A stretch of DNA of 64,000 nt. It comes from an uncultured Blautia sp. Its GTDB lineage: Bacteria; Bacillota; Clostridia; Lachnospirales; Lachnospiraceae. The translations under genes and the position numbers were made by a program. The DNA lies in NCBI GenBank assembly GCA_900542045.1, contig UQMI01000001.1:1-64000 (forward strand). Reading direction: 5' to 3'. Shown one piece after another: positions 15,677 to 24,454 of the stretch (position 1 is the stretch's first letter; every line of letters starts with the position of its first letter). Under the pieces are notes generated by a model. The model was given only the letters and a program-made list of their open reading frames with translations, had not been told where the DNA came from and searched no databases.

Positions 15677-16321
15677 TCAGAATTCCTTTTTCTCCATGAT
15701 ATGCAGAGAACAGAACCAGGATGCTGCCCCAAGACCCAGATGGAACAGAACCACGATACCGGCCAGAAGAAGCGGGTGCATCGACTGGACAGAGACTGCG
15801 ATCTGCCGGTAGTCAATGGACAGCCACTCTCCCACCTGTACCAGGAACATGCCGGCCAGGATCAGAATAACAATTACTCCCACCAGCACGACTTTTCCGT
15901 TGTCTCCGCCGAATTTTAACTGTACGGGGAGCGTCACCAGCAGCATAAGGATAACCAGGTAGAAAGTCAGCAGACAGATGCCCAGATTAATGACTGCGGT
16001 GCTAAAGCCGTTGCGGATCAGGATAAGCAGCACAGAGATTGCCCATCCGGCGAAACAGCAGCAGATACCGAAACAGTATTTTTCCAGTACATAGGTTTTT
16101 CTGGTGACAGGCATGGTCATCAGATAGGCGCTGCTCTTGTCAAACTCATCGTAACTGATGGTGGTCAGGACCATCATGGAAAAACAAAACGTCAGAAAGA
16201 AACAGACAAATGAGATTCCATTTCCGGTGACCAGCAGCATCAGTGCCAGAAACGGCAGGATAACATAGAAACGGCAGTTGTGTTTTGTCAGACGGTAATC
16301 CTTTATCAATAATCCTTTCAT
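15677..16321 (-). CDS. ABC-2 type permease subunit
   Basis: 214 residues with about six hydrophobic segments (for example residues 19-60, 87-105, 112-130, 143-160 and 190-207) and the start MKGLLIKDYRLTKHN common to ABC-2 membrane subunits. It forms the membrane channel for the ATPase encoded just upstream, overlapping it by 4 bp. With the GntR gene it forms a three-gene operon like the Bacillus ytr genes, which respond to cell-wall antibiotics. The transported substrate is unknown. Confidence 0.85.
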   Translation of the reverse strand: MKGLLIKDYRLTKHNCRFYVILPFLALMLLVTGNGISFVCFFLTFCFSMMVLTTISYDEFDKSSAYLMTMPVTRKTYVLEKYCFGICCCFAGWAISVLLILIRNGFSTAVINLGICLLTFYLVILMLLVTLPVQLKFGGDNGKVVLVGVIVILILAGMFLVQVGEWLSIDYRQIAVSVQSMHPLLLAGIVVLFHLGLGAASWFCSLHIMEKKEF

Positions 16322-17169
16322 ATGCGTTTCCCCTTTCCCAAAATGGTGATCACATCGTCAATACTTCCTCTCTCCACCACGATCCCCGGATAATTCTCCA
16401 TATAGAACTGTTTTTCTCCGGTCAGACAGCAATAGCCATAGGGCTCTTTCTGTACAGCCAGCAGATAGGCCGGATCCAGCCGGCGGTATTCCTCTTCGCT
16501 GACTTTCAGAAGGCCGTAACGGTCGATCAGAACATCTGTCTCTTCGTGGAGGATGATCTTTCCGTTGTGGATCATATACAGGTCATCACAGAGCCCCTCC
16601 AGGTCACCGGAAATGTGAGAGCTGATCAGGATGGAACGCCCCGGCTGCTCCATGTATTCCCGAAGCAGATCCAGCAGCTCATCCCGGGCCACCACATCCA
16701 GGCCGGCAGTGGGCTCATCCAGGATCAGAAGCTGTGCCTCATAGCTGGTGGCAGCCAGAAGCCGCAGCTTGGCTTTCATGCCTGTGGAAAACTCTTTCAG
16801 CTGCTTATCCGCCGGAAGGGCAAATTCCCGGCATTTCCGCAGGAAATTCTCTCTGTCAAAGCGTTTGTACATGGCCTGTAAAATGGCGGCCGCATCTTTT
16901 ACGGTGAGAAATCCGCTGAAGCCGGATTCTGACAGGACCACACCGATCTTCTCCTTGTCTGCAGGCTGCAGCTCGGACTGGTTTTTTCCGAAAATCTGAA
17001 TCTCTCCTCCATCAATGGAGATCAGGCCAAGTATGGCTTTAAAAGTTGTGCTCTTCCCCGCTCCGTTCTGACCGATCAGTCCGGTTACGCGGCCTTCTTC
17101 CATACTCAGTGAGCAGTCCAGGCTGAATAGATTGTAATTCTTTTGTACATGATTGAGATTGACTATCAT
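16318..17169 (-). CDS. ABC transporter ATP-binding protein (YtrB-like)
   Basis: 283 residues: Walker A GQNGAGKST, a variant signature EFSTGMKAKLRL (STGM instead of SGGQ), Walker B LLILDEPTAGLD and H-loop SSHISGDLEGL. The variant signature is usual in ABC-2 exporter ATPases of the BcrA/YtrB type. It overlaps its regulator and its permease by 4 bp each, so the three proteins are made in proportion. Confidence 0.92.
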   Translation of the reverse strand: MIVNLNHVQKNYNLFSLDCSLSMEEGRVTGLIGQNGAGKSTTFKAILGLISIDGGEIQIFGKNQSELQPADKEKIGVVLSESGFSGFLTVKDAAAILQAMYKRFDRENFLRKCREFALPADKQLKEFSTGMKAKLRLLAATSYEAQLLILDEPTAGLDVVARDELLDLLREYMEQPGRSILISSHISGDLEGLCDDLYMIHNGKIILHEETDVLIDRYGLLKVSEEEYRRLDPAYLLAVQKEPYGYCCLTGEKQFYMENYPGIVVERGSIDDVITILGKGKRI

Positions 17170-17543
17170 AATGAATCCTCCATGATCAGTTCAAACAAGT
17201 CTCTGATTTCCTGACTATTCATTCCGTAGCTTCTGCCTTTTTGGATGGCCAGTTCCAAATCGGTCTCTACTTCCTTACGCTGCTCTTCTCTCTGGAGTTC
17301 CTGATTTGCAGGAGCAATATAGCTGCCTTTTCCGTGCACGGTGATCACAAATCCGTTTTCCTCCAGACTGTCATATGCTTTTTTCACAGTCAGAGCGCTG
17401 ATCTTGAGCTCTCTGGAAAGAGCGCGCACCGAGGGGAGCATGTCGCCTTCCTTCAGCTCACCGGACAAGACCATTGCCTTGATCTGTGCAGTAACCTGTT
17501 CATAGATGGGCTGCATGGAAGAATTGTTAATGATTATTTTCAT
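17166..17543 (-). CDS. GntR-family regulator, YtrA subfamily
   Basis: 125 residues: a GntR winged helix (QIKAMVLSGELKEGDMLPSV; ELKISALTVKKAYDSLEENGF) and a short helical dimerisation tail instead of a large effector domain, the mark of the YtrA subfamily. It most likely represses its own operon by binding the palindromes that cover the promoter just upstream. ATG 17543 follows AGGAGG by 8 bp. The inducer is unknown. Confidence 0.92.
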   Translation of the reverse strand: MKIIINNSSMQPIYEQVTAQIKAMVLSGELKEGDMLPSVRALSRELKISALTVKKAYDSLEENGFVITVHGKGSYIAPANQELQREEQRKEVETDLELAIQKGRSYGMNSQEIRDLFELIMEDSL

Positions 17544-17567
17544 ATCGATATCCTCCTCTTGATGTAA

Positions 17568-17615
17568 ACAGTATATAACAGTATATAACTGTTGTCAACT
17601 GTTATATACTGTTTA
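17568..17615. promoter_or_regulatory. Palindromic operator array of the GntR/ABC operon
   Basis: The stretch is built from alternating ACAGT and ACTGT half-sites separated by TATATA-like cores, e.g. ACAGTATATAACTGT at 17578-17592 and the mirrored unit around 17599-17613. Two or more dimers of the YtrA-type repressor could bind side by side over the promoter. Confidence 0.7.
17570..17598 (-). promoter_or_regulatory. Promoter of the GntR/ABC operon
   Basis: Minus strand: perfect TTGACA (17598-17593), 17-bp spacer, TATACT (17575-17570). It lies entirely within the palindromic operator. Confidence 0.85.
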
Positions 17616-17643
17616 TTGAAAAATTTTTGAAAACTGTGGAGAA

Positions 17644-17680
17644 GAAAAAATCCCCGGAAAGAAAAATCCTTCCGGGGAAA
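17644..17680 (-). terminator. Terminator after the nicotinamidase-like gene
   Basis: CCCCGGAA (17652-17659) pairs with TTCCGGGG (17670-17677); on the minus strand the stem is followed by ATTTTTTC. Confidence 0.8.
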
Positions 17681-17714
17681 TCGTGGCGGAAAACTAAAGT
17701 GTGGTGGCCGTTCC

Positions 17715-18245
17715 TTACGCTTCATGCAGGATCTGAATCTGGCAGACCTTCATGGCTTCCAGGGCCCTTTTGTGGCTTTCCGGGGTCACTCCTGCACAGC
17801 AGGCCGCATCCACATAAATGGGTACTTCCGGCAGAGCGGCCTTCAGCAAAAGGGCGTTGGAGATCACACAGATATCCGTGCAGAGTCCCACCAGCGTAAT
17901 AGACTGGATCCCGCCGTCTGTCTGCCCGGCTGCGGCGGCCAGTCTGCCGGCCAGATCCATGCTGCCGAAGGTCACCTTGTCAATGGGCTCTTCCTGGCAA
18001 TAGGGAAGAAGGGAGGGTGCGATCTCCCATCCGGCAGTGCCCTGGATGCAATGGGGCACCGGAAGCAGCTTTCCTTCCTGAGTATCCAGATAATCCGGCT
18101 GATGGGTATCCCGGGTGAACAGTACGGTTCCCCGGAAGCTCTTCAGCTTCTCTTCCACCGCCGGAAGGATGGCCTGGGCCTCTTTGGTCCCGAGGGCGCC
18201 GTCAATGAAATCATTCTGCATATCTACAACGATCAAATAATCCAT
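17715..18245 (-). CDS. Isochorismatase-family cysteine hydrolase, probably nicotinamidase
   Basis: 176 residues with the family's triad: D8 (VVDMQNDF), K90 (IDKVTFGS) and C126 (LCTDICVISNAL). Cysteine hydrolases of this size and with these motifs in anaerobes are usually nicotinamidases (nicotinamide to nicotinate and ammonia), feeding NAD salvage where NadD acts later. Other amides remain possible because substrate pockets in this family vary. It is transcribed alone, with its own terminator downstream. Confidence 0.82.
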   Translation of the reverse strand: MDYLIVVDMQNDFIDGALGTKEAQAILPAVEEKLKSFRGTVLFTRDTHQPDYLDTQEGKLLPVPHCIQGTAGWEIAPSLLPYCQEEPIDKVTFGSMDLAGRLAAAAGQTDGGIQSITLVGLCTDICVISNALLLKAALPEVPIYVDAACCAGVTPESHKRALEAMKVCQIQILHEA

Positions 18246-18335
18246 GTTTACCTCCTTCTACGCATTTACTGCGTCAATAATGGCAGATTGGAAAGTTTAC
18301 TGCCACACTCCTGCCTCTTATCTATACTGCTGTTT

Positions 18336-19631
18336 TCAGGACGGCTCTTTTACATAATTCAGCGGATTCTGATAAACACCGTACCGTTTTACGCCAAAGT
18401 GCAGATGAGGACCGGTGGAATTGCCGGTGGATCCCACATAACCGATGACCTGCCCCTTTTTCACCTTGCTGCCCACGGTGAGTCCGGAGGCAAACCGGCT
18501 CATATGCATATACTGGGTGTTCAGGCTCTTGCCGTGATTGATCTCTATATAATTGCCGGCAGAAGGATTGTTGGCCTGCCGGATCACAATGGTACCTGCT
18601 GCGGCCGCATAGATTTTGGCGCCGGTATTTGCCGGAATATCGATCCCCATATGGTTGGTGGATCCGATGCCTCCCGGAGATTCCCGGTTGCCGAAATAAC
18701 TGCTGATGGTATTCCAGCGGGAATCCAGCGGCCAGCGCATATCGGAAGCTGCCGTATAATTGGGAATGTAAGCGCCGTCGGAACCGAAATACCGTCCATC
18801 TGCCCAGCCGTTTACCAGCATGATCCCGTTGTGTTTCTTGTCAAAATAGTAATATTTGCCGCTGATCTTCGTCAATCCTATGGACTGTTTTCCCGTTGAG
18901 CCGAAATGATAGGTGTTGCCCTTTCCGGAGCGTTTCCAGCCGATGGTGAGGGCGCCTGTCTTCGGATCTGCATAATAGCGGTGCCCTTTGACAGTCATCC
19001 AGCCGGTCTGCATGACGCCGTCTTTGCCCATATAGTACCGTTTACCGTTGTCAATGACCAGGCCCACCCGGCGGACCCCCGCCTTGTTAAAATAGTACCA
19101 TTTGCCGTCAATCTTCCTCCAGCCCACAGTCATGATCCCGTCAGAACCGAAGTACCGGTAGTATTGGCCGATCTTCATAAGACCGGTGGCCATTTTGCCG
19201 TTGGCCTGGAAATAATAGGTCTGTCCTTTGGAGTTCTTGACAAATTTCTTCGTGATCATGGCCCCGTCTTTGATGCTGCAGTAATATTTGGCGCCTTTGT
19301 AGTTAACCCACCGTGTCTGCATGGCGCCGCTGGTGTTGAAATAATACTTTTTCCCTTTGATGGTGGTCCAGCCCACAGCCATTTTTCCATCGGACTTCAG
19401 GTAATATTTTTTCCCCTTGTCGGTGAGCCACTGGTTTCTCAGAAGTTTTCCTTTCTTATAATAGTACCAGTAACTGCCCTTCTTTACCCATCCGGTTTTG
19501 CCGGAGGCTGTCATCAGTTCCTGAGTCAGTGCGCTTCCTGCGGAAAAAGCCGATACCTCTGTCACCGGAAGACTGCAAAATACCAGAAGCATCAGCAGAA
19601 GCCACACGCCTAATTTTTTCCTGCCTTTCAT
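18336..19631 (-). CDS. Secreted wall-binding protein with M23 metallopeptidase domain
   Basis: About 431 residues. Signal peptide (GRKKLGVWLLLMLLVFC ... EVSA), then roughly ten cell-wall-binding repeats (GWxxxxGKxYYFxxxGxM pattern, residues about 45-290), then a C-terminal LytM/M23 domain with zinc ligands in TNHMGIDIPA and HLHFGV and the catalytic histidine in YMHMSRF. It should act outside the cell on peptidoglycan cross-bridges. ATG 19631 follows GGGGAGAAGG; the ATG 21 bp upstream lacks a site. It lies 48 bp after dtd on the same strand. Its repeats resemble those of the NlpC/P60-like protein at 14.2 kb, so both may bind the same wall polymer. Confidence 0.88.
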   Translation of the reverse strand: MKGRKKLGVWLLLMLLVFCSLPVTEVSAFSAGSALTQELMTASGKTGWVKKGSYWYYYKKGKLLRNQWLTDKGKKYYLKSDGKMAVGWTTIKGKKYYFNTSGAMQTRWVNYKGAKYYCSIKDGAMITKKFVKNSKGQTYYFQANGKMATGLMKIGQYYRYFGSDGIMTVGWRKIDGKWYYFNKAGVRRVGLVIDNGKRYYMGKDGVMQTGWMTVKGHRYYADPKTGALTIGWKRSGKGNTYHFGSTGKQSIGLTKISGKYYYFDKKHNGIMLVNGWADGRYFGSDGAYIPNYTAASDMRWPLDSRWNTISSYFGNRESPGGIGSTNHMGIDIPANTGAKIYAAAAGTIVIRQANNPSAGNYIEINHGKSLNTQYMHMSRFASGLTVGSKVKKGQVIGYVGSTGNSTGPHLHFGVKRYGVYQNPLNYVKEPS

Positions 19632-19679
19632 ACCTTCTCCCCTCTTTTTCATAAATTTTCTTTTTCATTTCCCGATCCT

Positions 19680-20129
19680 TCAGGAAAACAGATTCTCATC
19701 CAGCAGAACTGTAAACGGACCGTCGTTTTCCAGTGAAACCTTCATGTAGGCACCGAATTCTCCTGTCTGCACCACAGGCACCTGCTTTCTGCATTCCTCT
19801 ACAATATACTGGTAAAGCTCTTCTGCCTGTCCGGGATCTCCTGCCTCGGTAAAACTGGGCCGGTTTCCTTTCCGGCAGTTGGCGTACAGAGTAAATTGGG
19901 AAACCAGAAGCAGCTGTCCCTGAACGTCCTGCAGGGATAAATTGGTCTTCCCCTGTTCATCTTCAAAAATCCGGAGTCCCAGCATTTTTTTCAGATAACG
20001 GTCTGCAATTTCCCTGGTATCATTTTTTCCTACGCCAATGAATACCAGGAATCCCTTCTGGATCTCTCCGAAAATCTTCCCTTCAATTTCTACTTTCGCA
20101 TGATTCACGCGCTGTATCACGAATTTCAT
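19680..20129 (-). CDS. dtd: D-aminoacyl-tRNA deacylase
   Basis: 149 residues, full length for Dtd. Both active-site motifs are present: SQFTLYA and [11 protein letters not shown] (family SQFTL and the NxGPVT/RPSF region). The enzyme frees tRNA from wrongly attached D-amino acids or glycine. Its upstream gap (20130-20370) holds divergent start signals for the TtcA-like gene. Confidence 0.95.
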   Translation of the reverse strand: MKFVIQRVNHAKVEIEGKIFGEIQKGFLVFIGVGKNDTREIADRYLKKMLGLRIFEDEQGKTNLSLQDVQGQLLLVSQFTLYANCRKGNRPSFTEAGDPGQAEELYQYIVEECRKQVPVVQTGEFGAYMKVSLENDGPFTVLLDENLFS

Positions 20130-20305
20130 ACTTATGTATCCCCCTGTTGTTTGTTTGATCTGTGTGTACAGTCTCTGACCGGATTTGTCAGGAGGCTGTA
20201 TACCCCCTGCTGGCTGCAGCAGAGAGAATAACTGGACCTCAGATGTCCTGTGACGAAATTATAACATAATATTAAAGAAATGTCACATTTTTTTAATATT
20301 GTTTC

Positions 20306-20335
20306 TGTACTTTTTACAGAGAAATCCGGTATAAT
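20306..20335 (+). promoter_or_regulatory. Candidate promoter of the TtcA-like gene
   Basis: A perfect TATAAT (20330-20335) with a weak -35, TGTACT (20306-20311), at 18 bp. A leader of about 30 nt ends in AGGAGG before ATG 20371. Confidence 0.45.
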
Positions 20336-20370
20336 AAGCGGGTATGTCTCAATGTTAAGAGGAGGAAATC

Positions 20371-21096
20371 ATGAAACTACAACAGCTGATGAGTGTGACC
20401 CGAAAAGCCATTGACGAATTTCACATGATCCAGGAAGGAGACCGGATCGCTGTGGGTATTTCCGGCGGAAAAGACAGTCTGACACTGCTGTATGCCCTGG
20501 CCGGTCTGCGCCGTTTTTATCCGCAGCCATTTTCCCTGACTGCCATTACTGTAGATCTGGGATTTGAAGGATTTCATACAGAGAAGCTTGGAGAACTCTG
20601 CCGGGAACTGGACGTACCGTATACTGTCGTGCCCACAGAAATTTCCAAGATCATATTTGAAGACAGAAAAGAAAGCAACCCCTGTTCTCTTTGTGCCAAA
20701 ATGAGAAAAGGGGCGCTCAATACCGTTGCAAAAGAATTAAATTGTAATAAGATCGCATACGCCCACCACCGGGATGATGTGGTGGAGACCATGCTGATGT
20801 CACTGATCTTTGAAGGCCGTTTCCATACCTTCTCTCCAGTTACATATCTGGACCGTATGGACCTGACTCTGATCCGGCCGCTGCTGTTCCTGCAGGAGGC
20901 TGATGTCATCGGATTCCGCAACAAATACAACCTGCCTGTGGAAAAGAGTCCCTGCCCTGCCGACGGCAACACAAAACGGGAATATGTGAAAAATCTGCTC
21001 CGGCAGCTGAATCAGGAAAACCCGGGAGTAAAAGAACGGATGTTCACGGCAATCGTAAATGCCGGCCTGCCCGGATGGAAGGTTCCCCAGATCTGA
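20371..21096 (+). CDS. TtcA-family PP-loop protein (tRNA thiolation type)
   Basis: 241 residues with the ATP pyrophosphatase loop SGGKDS near residue 35, a CxxC pair (NPCSLCAK) in the middle and a lone conserved cysteine (KSPCPADG) later. TtcA enzymes use these cysteines and a 4Fe-4S cluster to place sulfur on cytidine 32 of tRNA. The Firmicute branch is less well studied, so 2-thiocytidine formation is an inference. Monocistronic; converges on the kinase-like gene 21 bp further on without a visible terminator. Confidence 0.85.
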   Translation: MKLQQLMSVTRKAIDEFHMIQEGDRIAVGISGGKDSLTLLYALAGLRRFYPQPFSLTAITVDLGFEGFHTEKLGELCRELDVPYTVVPTEISKIIFEDRKESNPCSLCAKMRKGALNTVAKELNCNKIAYAHHRDDVVETMLMSLIFEGRFHTFSPVTYLDRMDLTLIRPLLFLQEADVIGFRNKYNLPVEKSPCPADGNTKREYVKNLLRQLNQENPGVKERMFTAIVNAGLPGWKVPQI

Positions 21097-21117
21097 GGTT
21101 CCCAAATCTGAGCAGGA

Positions 21118-21747
21118 TCACAGATTCTCTTCAAAGATCCGGATGGCTTCCAGAATTGCCTTTACAGAGCCATCGATCCCAAAGCGGCCGCTGTCAATGC
21201 AAAGATCATAACCGGCGGCCTCTCCCCATTTTTTGTTGGTGTAATAATTGTAATAGCTGGAACGGCTCTTGTCCGTTTTCAGGATCCGGTCTTTTGCCAC
21301 ATTGTCTTTCAGCTGATATTTGTCAGCGATTCTGCGGATTCGCTTATTCAGATCGCAGTGAATAAATACGCTGAAGGCATTTTTCATATCTGCCAGTGCA
21401 TAATCGGCACATCTTCCAACCATTACACAGGGACCCTCCTGGGCCAGCTTTTTGATGGCTTCAAACTGGGCCAGAAATACTTTGTGATTCATGGGCATCT
21501 CAGGAAAAGCCGCAGTACTGTATCCAAAGGAATAGCTGTCCATCACAATGGAATACAAAAGACTCTTCGTCGGACGCTCGTCGTTGCTCTCAAATAGTTC
21601 CTTGCAGATACCGCTGTCATTGGAGGCATGCTCCAACAGCTCCTTGTCGTAGCATTTGATTCCGAGGGCGCTGGCCAGTTCCTGTCCGATCTGCCGCCCG
21701 CCGCTGCCGTATTGTCTTCCGATGGTAATGACTGTACTTGTCTTCAT
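21118..21747 (-). CDS. Cytidylate kinase-like protein
   Basis: 209 residues. The P-loop region TIGRQYGSGGRQIGQELA replaces the usual GxxGxGKS, which is typical of the cytidylate-kinase-like family rather than of true Cmk. The frame also has VMVGRCADY and an R-rich lid (NKRIRRIADKY). ATG 21747 lies 10 bp from GGAGG; a GTG is available 9 bp upstream. The substrate is not established for this family; a nucleoside monophosphate is likely. Confidence 0.85.
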   Translation of the reverse strand: MKTSTVITIGRQYGSGGRQIGQELASALGIKCYDKELLEHASNDSGICKELFESNDERPTKSLLYSIVMDSYSFGYSTAAFPEMPMNHKVFLAQFEAIKKLAQEGPCVMVGRCADYALADMKNAFSVFIHCDLNKRIRRIADKYQLKDNVAKDRILKTDKSRSSYYNYYTNKKWGEAAGYDLCIDSGRFGIDGSVKAILEAIRIFEENL

Positions 21748-21809
21748 ATGAATCACTCCTCCCGAAATCTTTTTCTCTATTATACCGCATTCCTGCCGGA
21801 AAATACAGA

Positions 21810-22724
21810 TTATTTTCTGAATTTATTCAATAATTCTATAAAATATTCCGGTAAAGGGGCGTGAAATTCCACATACTGACCGGTGGCCGGGTGAATAAAG
21901 CCCAGACCCTCTGCATGGAGAACCTGTCCCTGCAGCGGCCAGGGAGCTTTGCCGGAGCCGTAGACTGTATCTCCCAGAAGCGGATGACGGATGCTGCTCA
22001 TATGTACACGGATCTGATGGGTACGTCCGGTTTCCAGCCGGCATTCCACATACGTATAGCCGGCGAAGCGTTCCAGGACCCGGTAATGGGTAACGGCCGG
22101 CTTTCCGTTCTTCTCATTAATGGCCATCTTTTTCCGGTCCGTAGGATGACGCCCGATGGGGCCTTCGATGGTACCGGTATCCTGGGTCAGATTGCCGGTG
22201 ACGATGGCCCGATAGCGCCGGTAAATGGAATGTTCCTTCAGCTGCTCGGCCAGATCCCGGTGGGTGGCATCGTCTTTGCAGACCACCAGAGCCCCGGTTG
22301 TATCTTTGTCGATCCGGTGGACAATGCCTGGACGCAATACCCCGTTGATCCCTGACAGATGCCCTTGGCAGTGATACAAAATACCGTTGACCAGAGTTCC
22401 GCTGTAATGGCCCGCTGCCGGGTGCACCACCATTCCCTTTGGCTTGTTCACGACCAGAAGATACGGATCCTCATAAAGGATATCCAGAGGAATGGGTTCC
22501 GGAAGGATTTCCGGTTCCACTGCATCGGGCACCATCAGCTGCACTTCGTCGCCGGGCTGTACTTTATAATTGGCTTTCACCGGTGTCTGACCGACCAGTA
22601 CCTGCTGTTCCTTCAGAAGCTTCTGCAGATAGGACCGGGAAAACTGTTCTTCTTTTTCACTTAGATATTTGTCAATACGGATATCCCGTTCCTCCGGGGA
22701 CACAAGATAAGTAAGGGTCTGCAA
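21810..22724 (-). CDS. RluA/RluD-type 23S rRNA pseudouridine synthase
   Basis: 304 residues: N-terminal S4 RNA-binding domain (YLSEKEEQFSRSYLQKLLKE) and a catalytic domain with the RluA signature HRIDKDTTGALVV, whose Asp attacks uridine. It most resembles RluD, which modifies helix 69 of 23S rRNA. The start is TTG 22724 behind AGGAGG. It is the last gene of the ylmH-aroB-lspA run, 18 bp after lspA. Confidence 0.93.
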   Translation of the reverse strand: MQTLTYLVSPEERDIRIDKYLSEKEEQFSRSYLQKLLKEQQVLVGQTPVKANYKVQPGDEVQLMVPDAVEPEILPEPIPLDILYEDPYLLVVNKPKGMVVHPAAGHYSGTLVNGILYHCQGHLSGINGVLRPGIVHRIDKDTTGALVVCKDDATHRDLAEQLKEHSIYRRYRAIVTGNLTQDTGTIEGPIGRHPTDRKKMAINEKNGKPAVTHYRVLERFAGYTYVECRLETGRTHQIRVHMSSIRHPLLGDTVYGSGKAPWPLQGQVLHAEGLGFIHPATGQYVEFHAPLPEYFIELLNKFRK

Positions 22725-22742
22725 GTAGAATCCTCCTGCTTT

Positions 22743-23285
22743 TTATTTGCTGCTCTCTTTCTTGCGGAAAATCTGATCCAAAAAGGAAAAATCTTCATCT
22801 TTATAGTAGAAAAGATAGAAAATGATCAGTAAAATGGCACAGATCACCACATAACAGTCTGCTACATTGAAGATCGGAAAATCGATCAGGGAAAAGTAGA
22901 TAAAATCCACCACATAATTCAGCCGCACCCGGTCGATGGCATTGCCGATCCCGCCGGCCACTGCCAGGATACAGATGATGTGCATGGGCAGCATCCGCCT
23001 GGTATGAGGGAGCAGCCGGTAAAAAAGCGCCACAGCTATGACAAATACTGCGCAGATCACTACAAATACCATCTGATGATTCTGCAGTATTCCAAAAGCG
23101 GCTCCACGATTCTCCAGATACTGGAGTTCCAATACCCCGGGAATCAAAGATATTGAGGGCTCTTCCTTCAGAAAATGGACTGCCAGCCACTTTGTCCACT
23201 GATCAAAAACCAGCAGAAGCAGAACTGCTGCCAGACCGCCCAGACAAGCCGGAAGATTTCCGGTACCGGTATGTTTTTCTGTCAT
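22743..23285 (-). CDS. lspA: Lipoprotein signal peptidase
   Basis: 180 residues with four hydrophobic segments and the two aspartates of the active site in GGIGNAIDRVR and FNVADCYV, plus the conserved ENRGAAFG. It cleaves the signal peptide of prolipoproteins after lipidation, e.g. that of the DUF3048 lipoprotein in this window. The ATG overlaps the aroB stop by 4 bp. The N and C termini are somewhat extended and charged. Confidence 0.96.
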   Translation of the reverse strand: MTEKHTGTGNLPACLGGLAAVLLLLVFDQWTKWLAVHFLKEEPSISLIPGVLELQYLENRGAAFGILQNHQMVFVVICAVFVIAVALFYRLLPHTRRMLPMHIICILAVAGGIGNAIDRVRLNYVVDFIYFSLIDFPIFNVADCYVVICAILLIIFYLFYYKDEDFSFLDQIFRKKESSK

Positions 23286-24385
23286 AACTTTATGCCTCCG
23301 TCCAGTAAAAATCCGATTCCCTCACAGATTTCTTCATCTGAAACAGTTGTATCGATACAGGCCTCGCCCAACTGTTTCAGCAGAATAAATTTTACTCGTC
23401 CGCCTTCCATTTTCTTATCGCTTTTTGTCACTGCCAGAATCTGTTCTTTTGTCAGTCCGGAAATTCTTTCCGGCAAATGAAAGCGGCGGTTGCCTTCGCA
23501 GATAAGGGCAAATTCATCACTGGTCAGCATCCCGCGCTTCATGGAAATGTACGCAGCAGCCAGTGTCCCAAGGCCTACACATTGTCCGTGAAGAAGCTGA
23601 AAATCCATAAGCTTTTCTATGGCGTGTCCGATGGTATGGCCAAAATTCAGAATACCGCGGAGTCCCTGTTCTTTGGGGTCTTTTTCCACTACCTGCCGTT
23701 TGATATCACAGCAGCGCAGGATCATTTTTGATAGACAGGACAGCTCCCGCGCCTCAATGTCTTTTTGATTCTCCAGAAGCCACCGATAATAATCTGCGTC
23801 CCAGATCAGACCGGACTTCAATACTTCTCCCATACCGCAGGCAAATTCCGTATCCGGCAGGGTATGCAGCACAGAAAGGTTCATATAAACCAGTCTGGGC
23901 TGATGAAATGCGCCCACCATATTCTTATACTGCTGAAAGTCCACACCGGTCTTTCCGCCGATGCTGCTGTCCACCTGAGACAGCAATGTGGTAGGCACCT
24001 GGATAAAGGGAACGCCCCGCAGATATGTGGCAGCGGCAAATCCGGTCAGATCTCCCACTACACCGCCTCCCAGCGCCACAAGAAAATCTTTTCGTTCAAA
24101 ATGGTTCCGGATCAGATGCTCATAGAGCGCCTGTACCGTGTCCAGATTCTTACTGGCCTCTCCTGCTTCCATTACGAAAACAGTCTCAAAGCTGACGCAG
24201 GTCTGCAGTGCCTGCCGGATCTGTTCCAGATAATAAGGGCCCACATGACTGTCCGTCACAATGCAGACCTTCCGGTTCTCCAGTCCCGCCTCGGAAACGG
24301 CTGCCGAAAGATCGGAAAAATCTTCACGCAGATAGATTTCATAGGAAAATTCGTTGGCCCGGCAGACCGTTAATTGTTGTTTCAT
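23282..24385 (-). CDS. aroB: 3-dehydroquinate synthase
   Basis: 367 residues, full length. Landmarks are GGGVVGDLTGFAAATYLRG, the TTLLSQVDSSIGGKTG motif and NFGHTIGHAIE with metal-binding histidines. It closes DAHP to 3-dehydroquinate with NAD and a divalent metal, step two of the shikimate pathway. No other aro gene is present; instead it sits between ylmH and lspA, in a division/envelope cluster. Confidence 0.97.
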   Translation of the reverse strand: MKQQLTVCRANEFSYEIYLREDFSDLSAAVSEAGLENRKVCIVTDSHVGPYYLEQIRQALQTCVSFETVFVMEAGEASKNLDTVQALYEHLIRNHFERKDFLVALGGGVVGDLTGFAAATYLRGVPFIQVPTTLLSQVDSSIGGKTGVDFQQYKNMVGAFHQPRLVYMNLSVLHTLPDTEFACGMGEVLKSGLIWDADYYRWLLENQKDIEARELSCLSKMILRCCDIKRQVVEKDPKEQGLRGILNFGHTIGHAIEKLMDFQLLHGQCVGLGTLAAAYISMKRGMLTSDEFALICEGNRRFHLPERISGLTKEQILAVTKSDKKMEGGRVKFILLKQLGEACIDTTVSDEEICEGIGFLLDGGIKL

Positions 24386-24454
24386 GTTTTTTCCTCCTGT
24401 ATCTTCCGCGGCACGGCGGGACTCTCAAAGAGGGGAAAGCCGTGCCGGCGGTTG

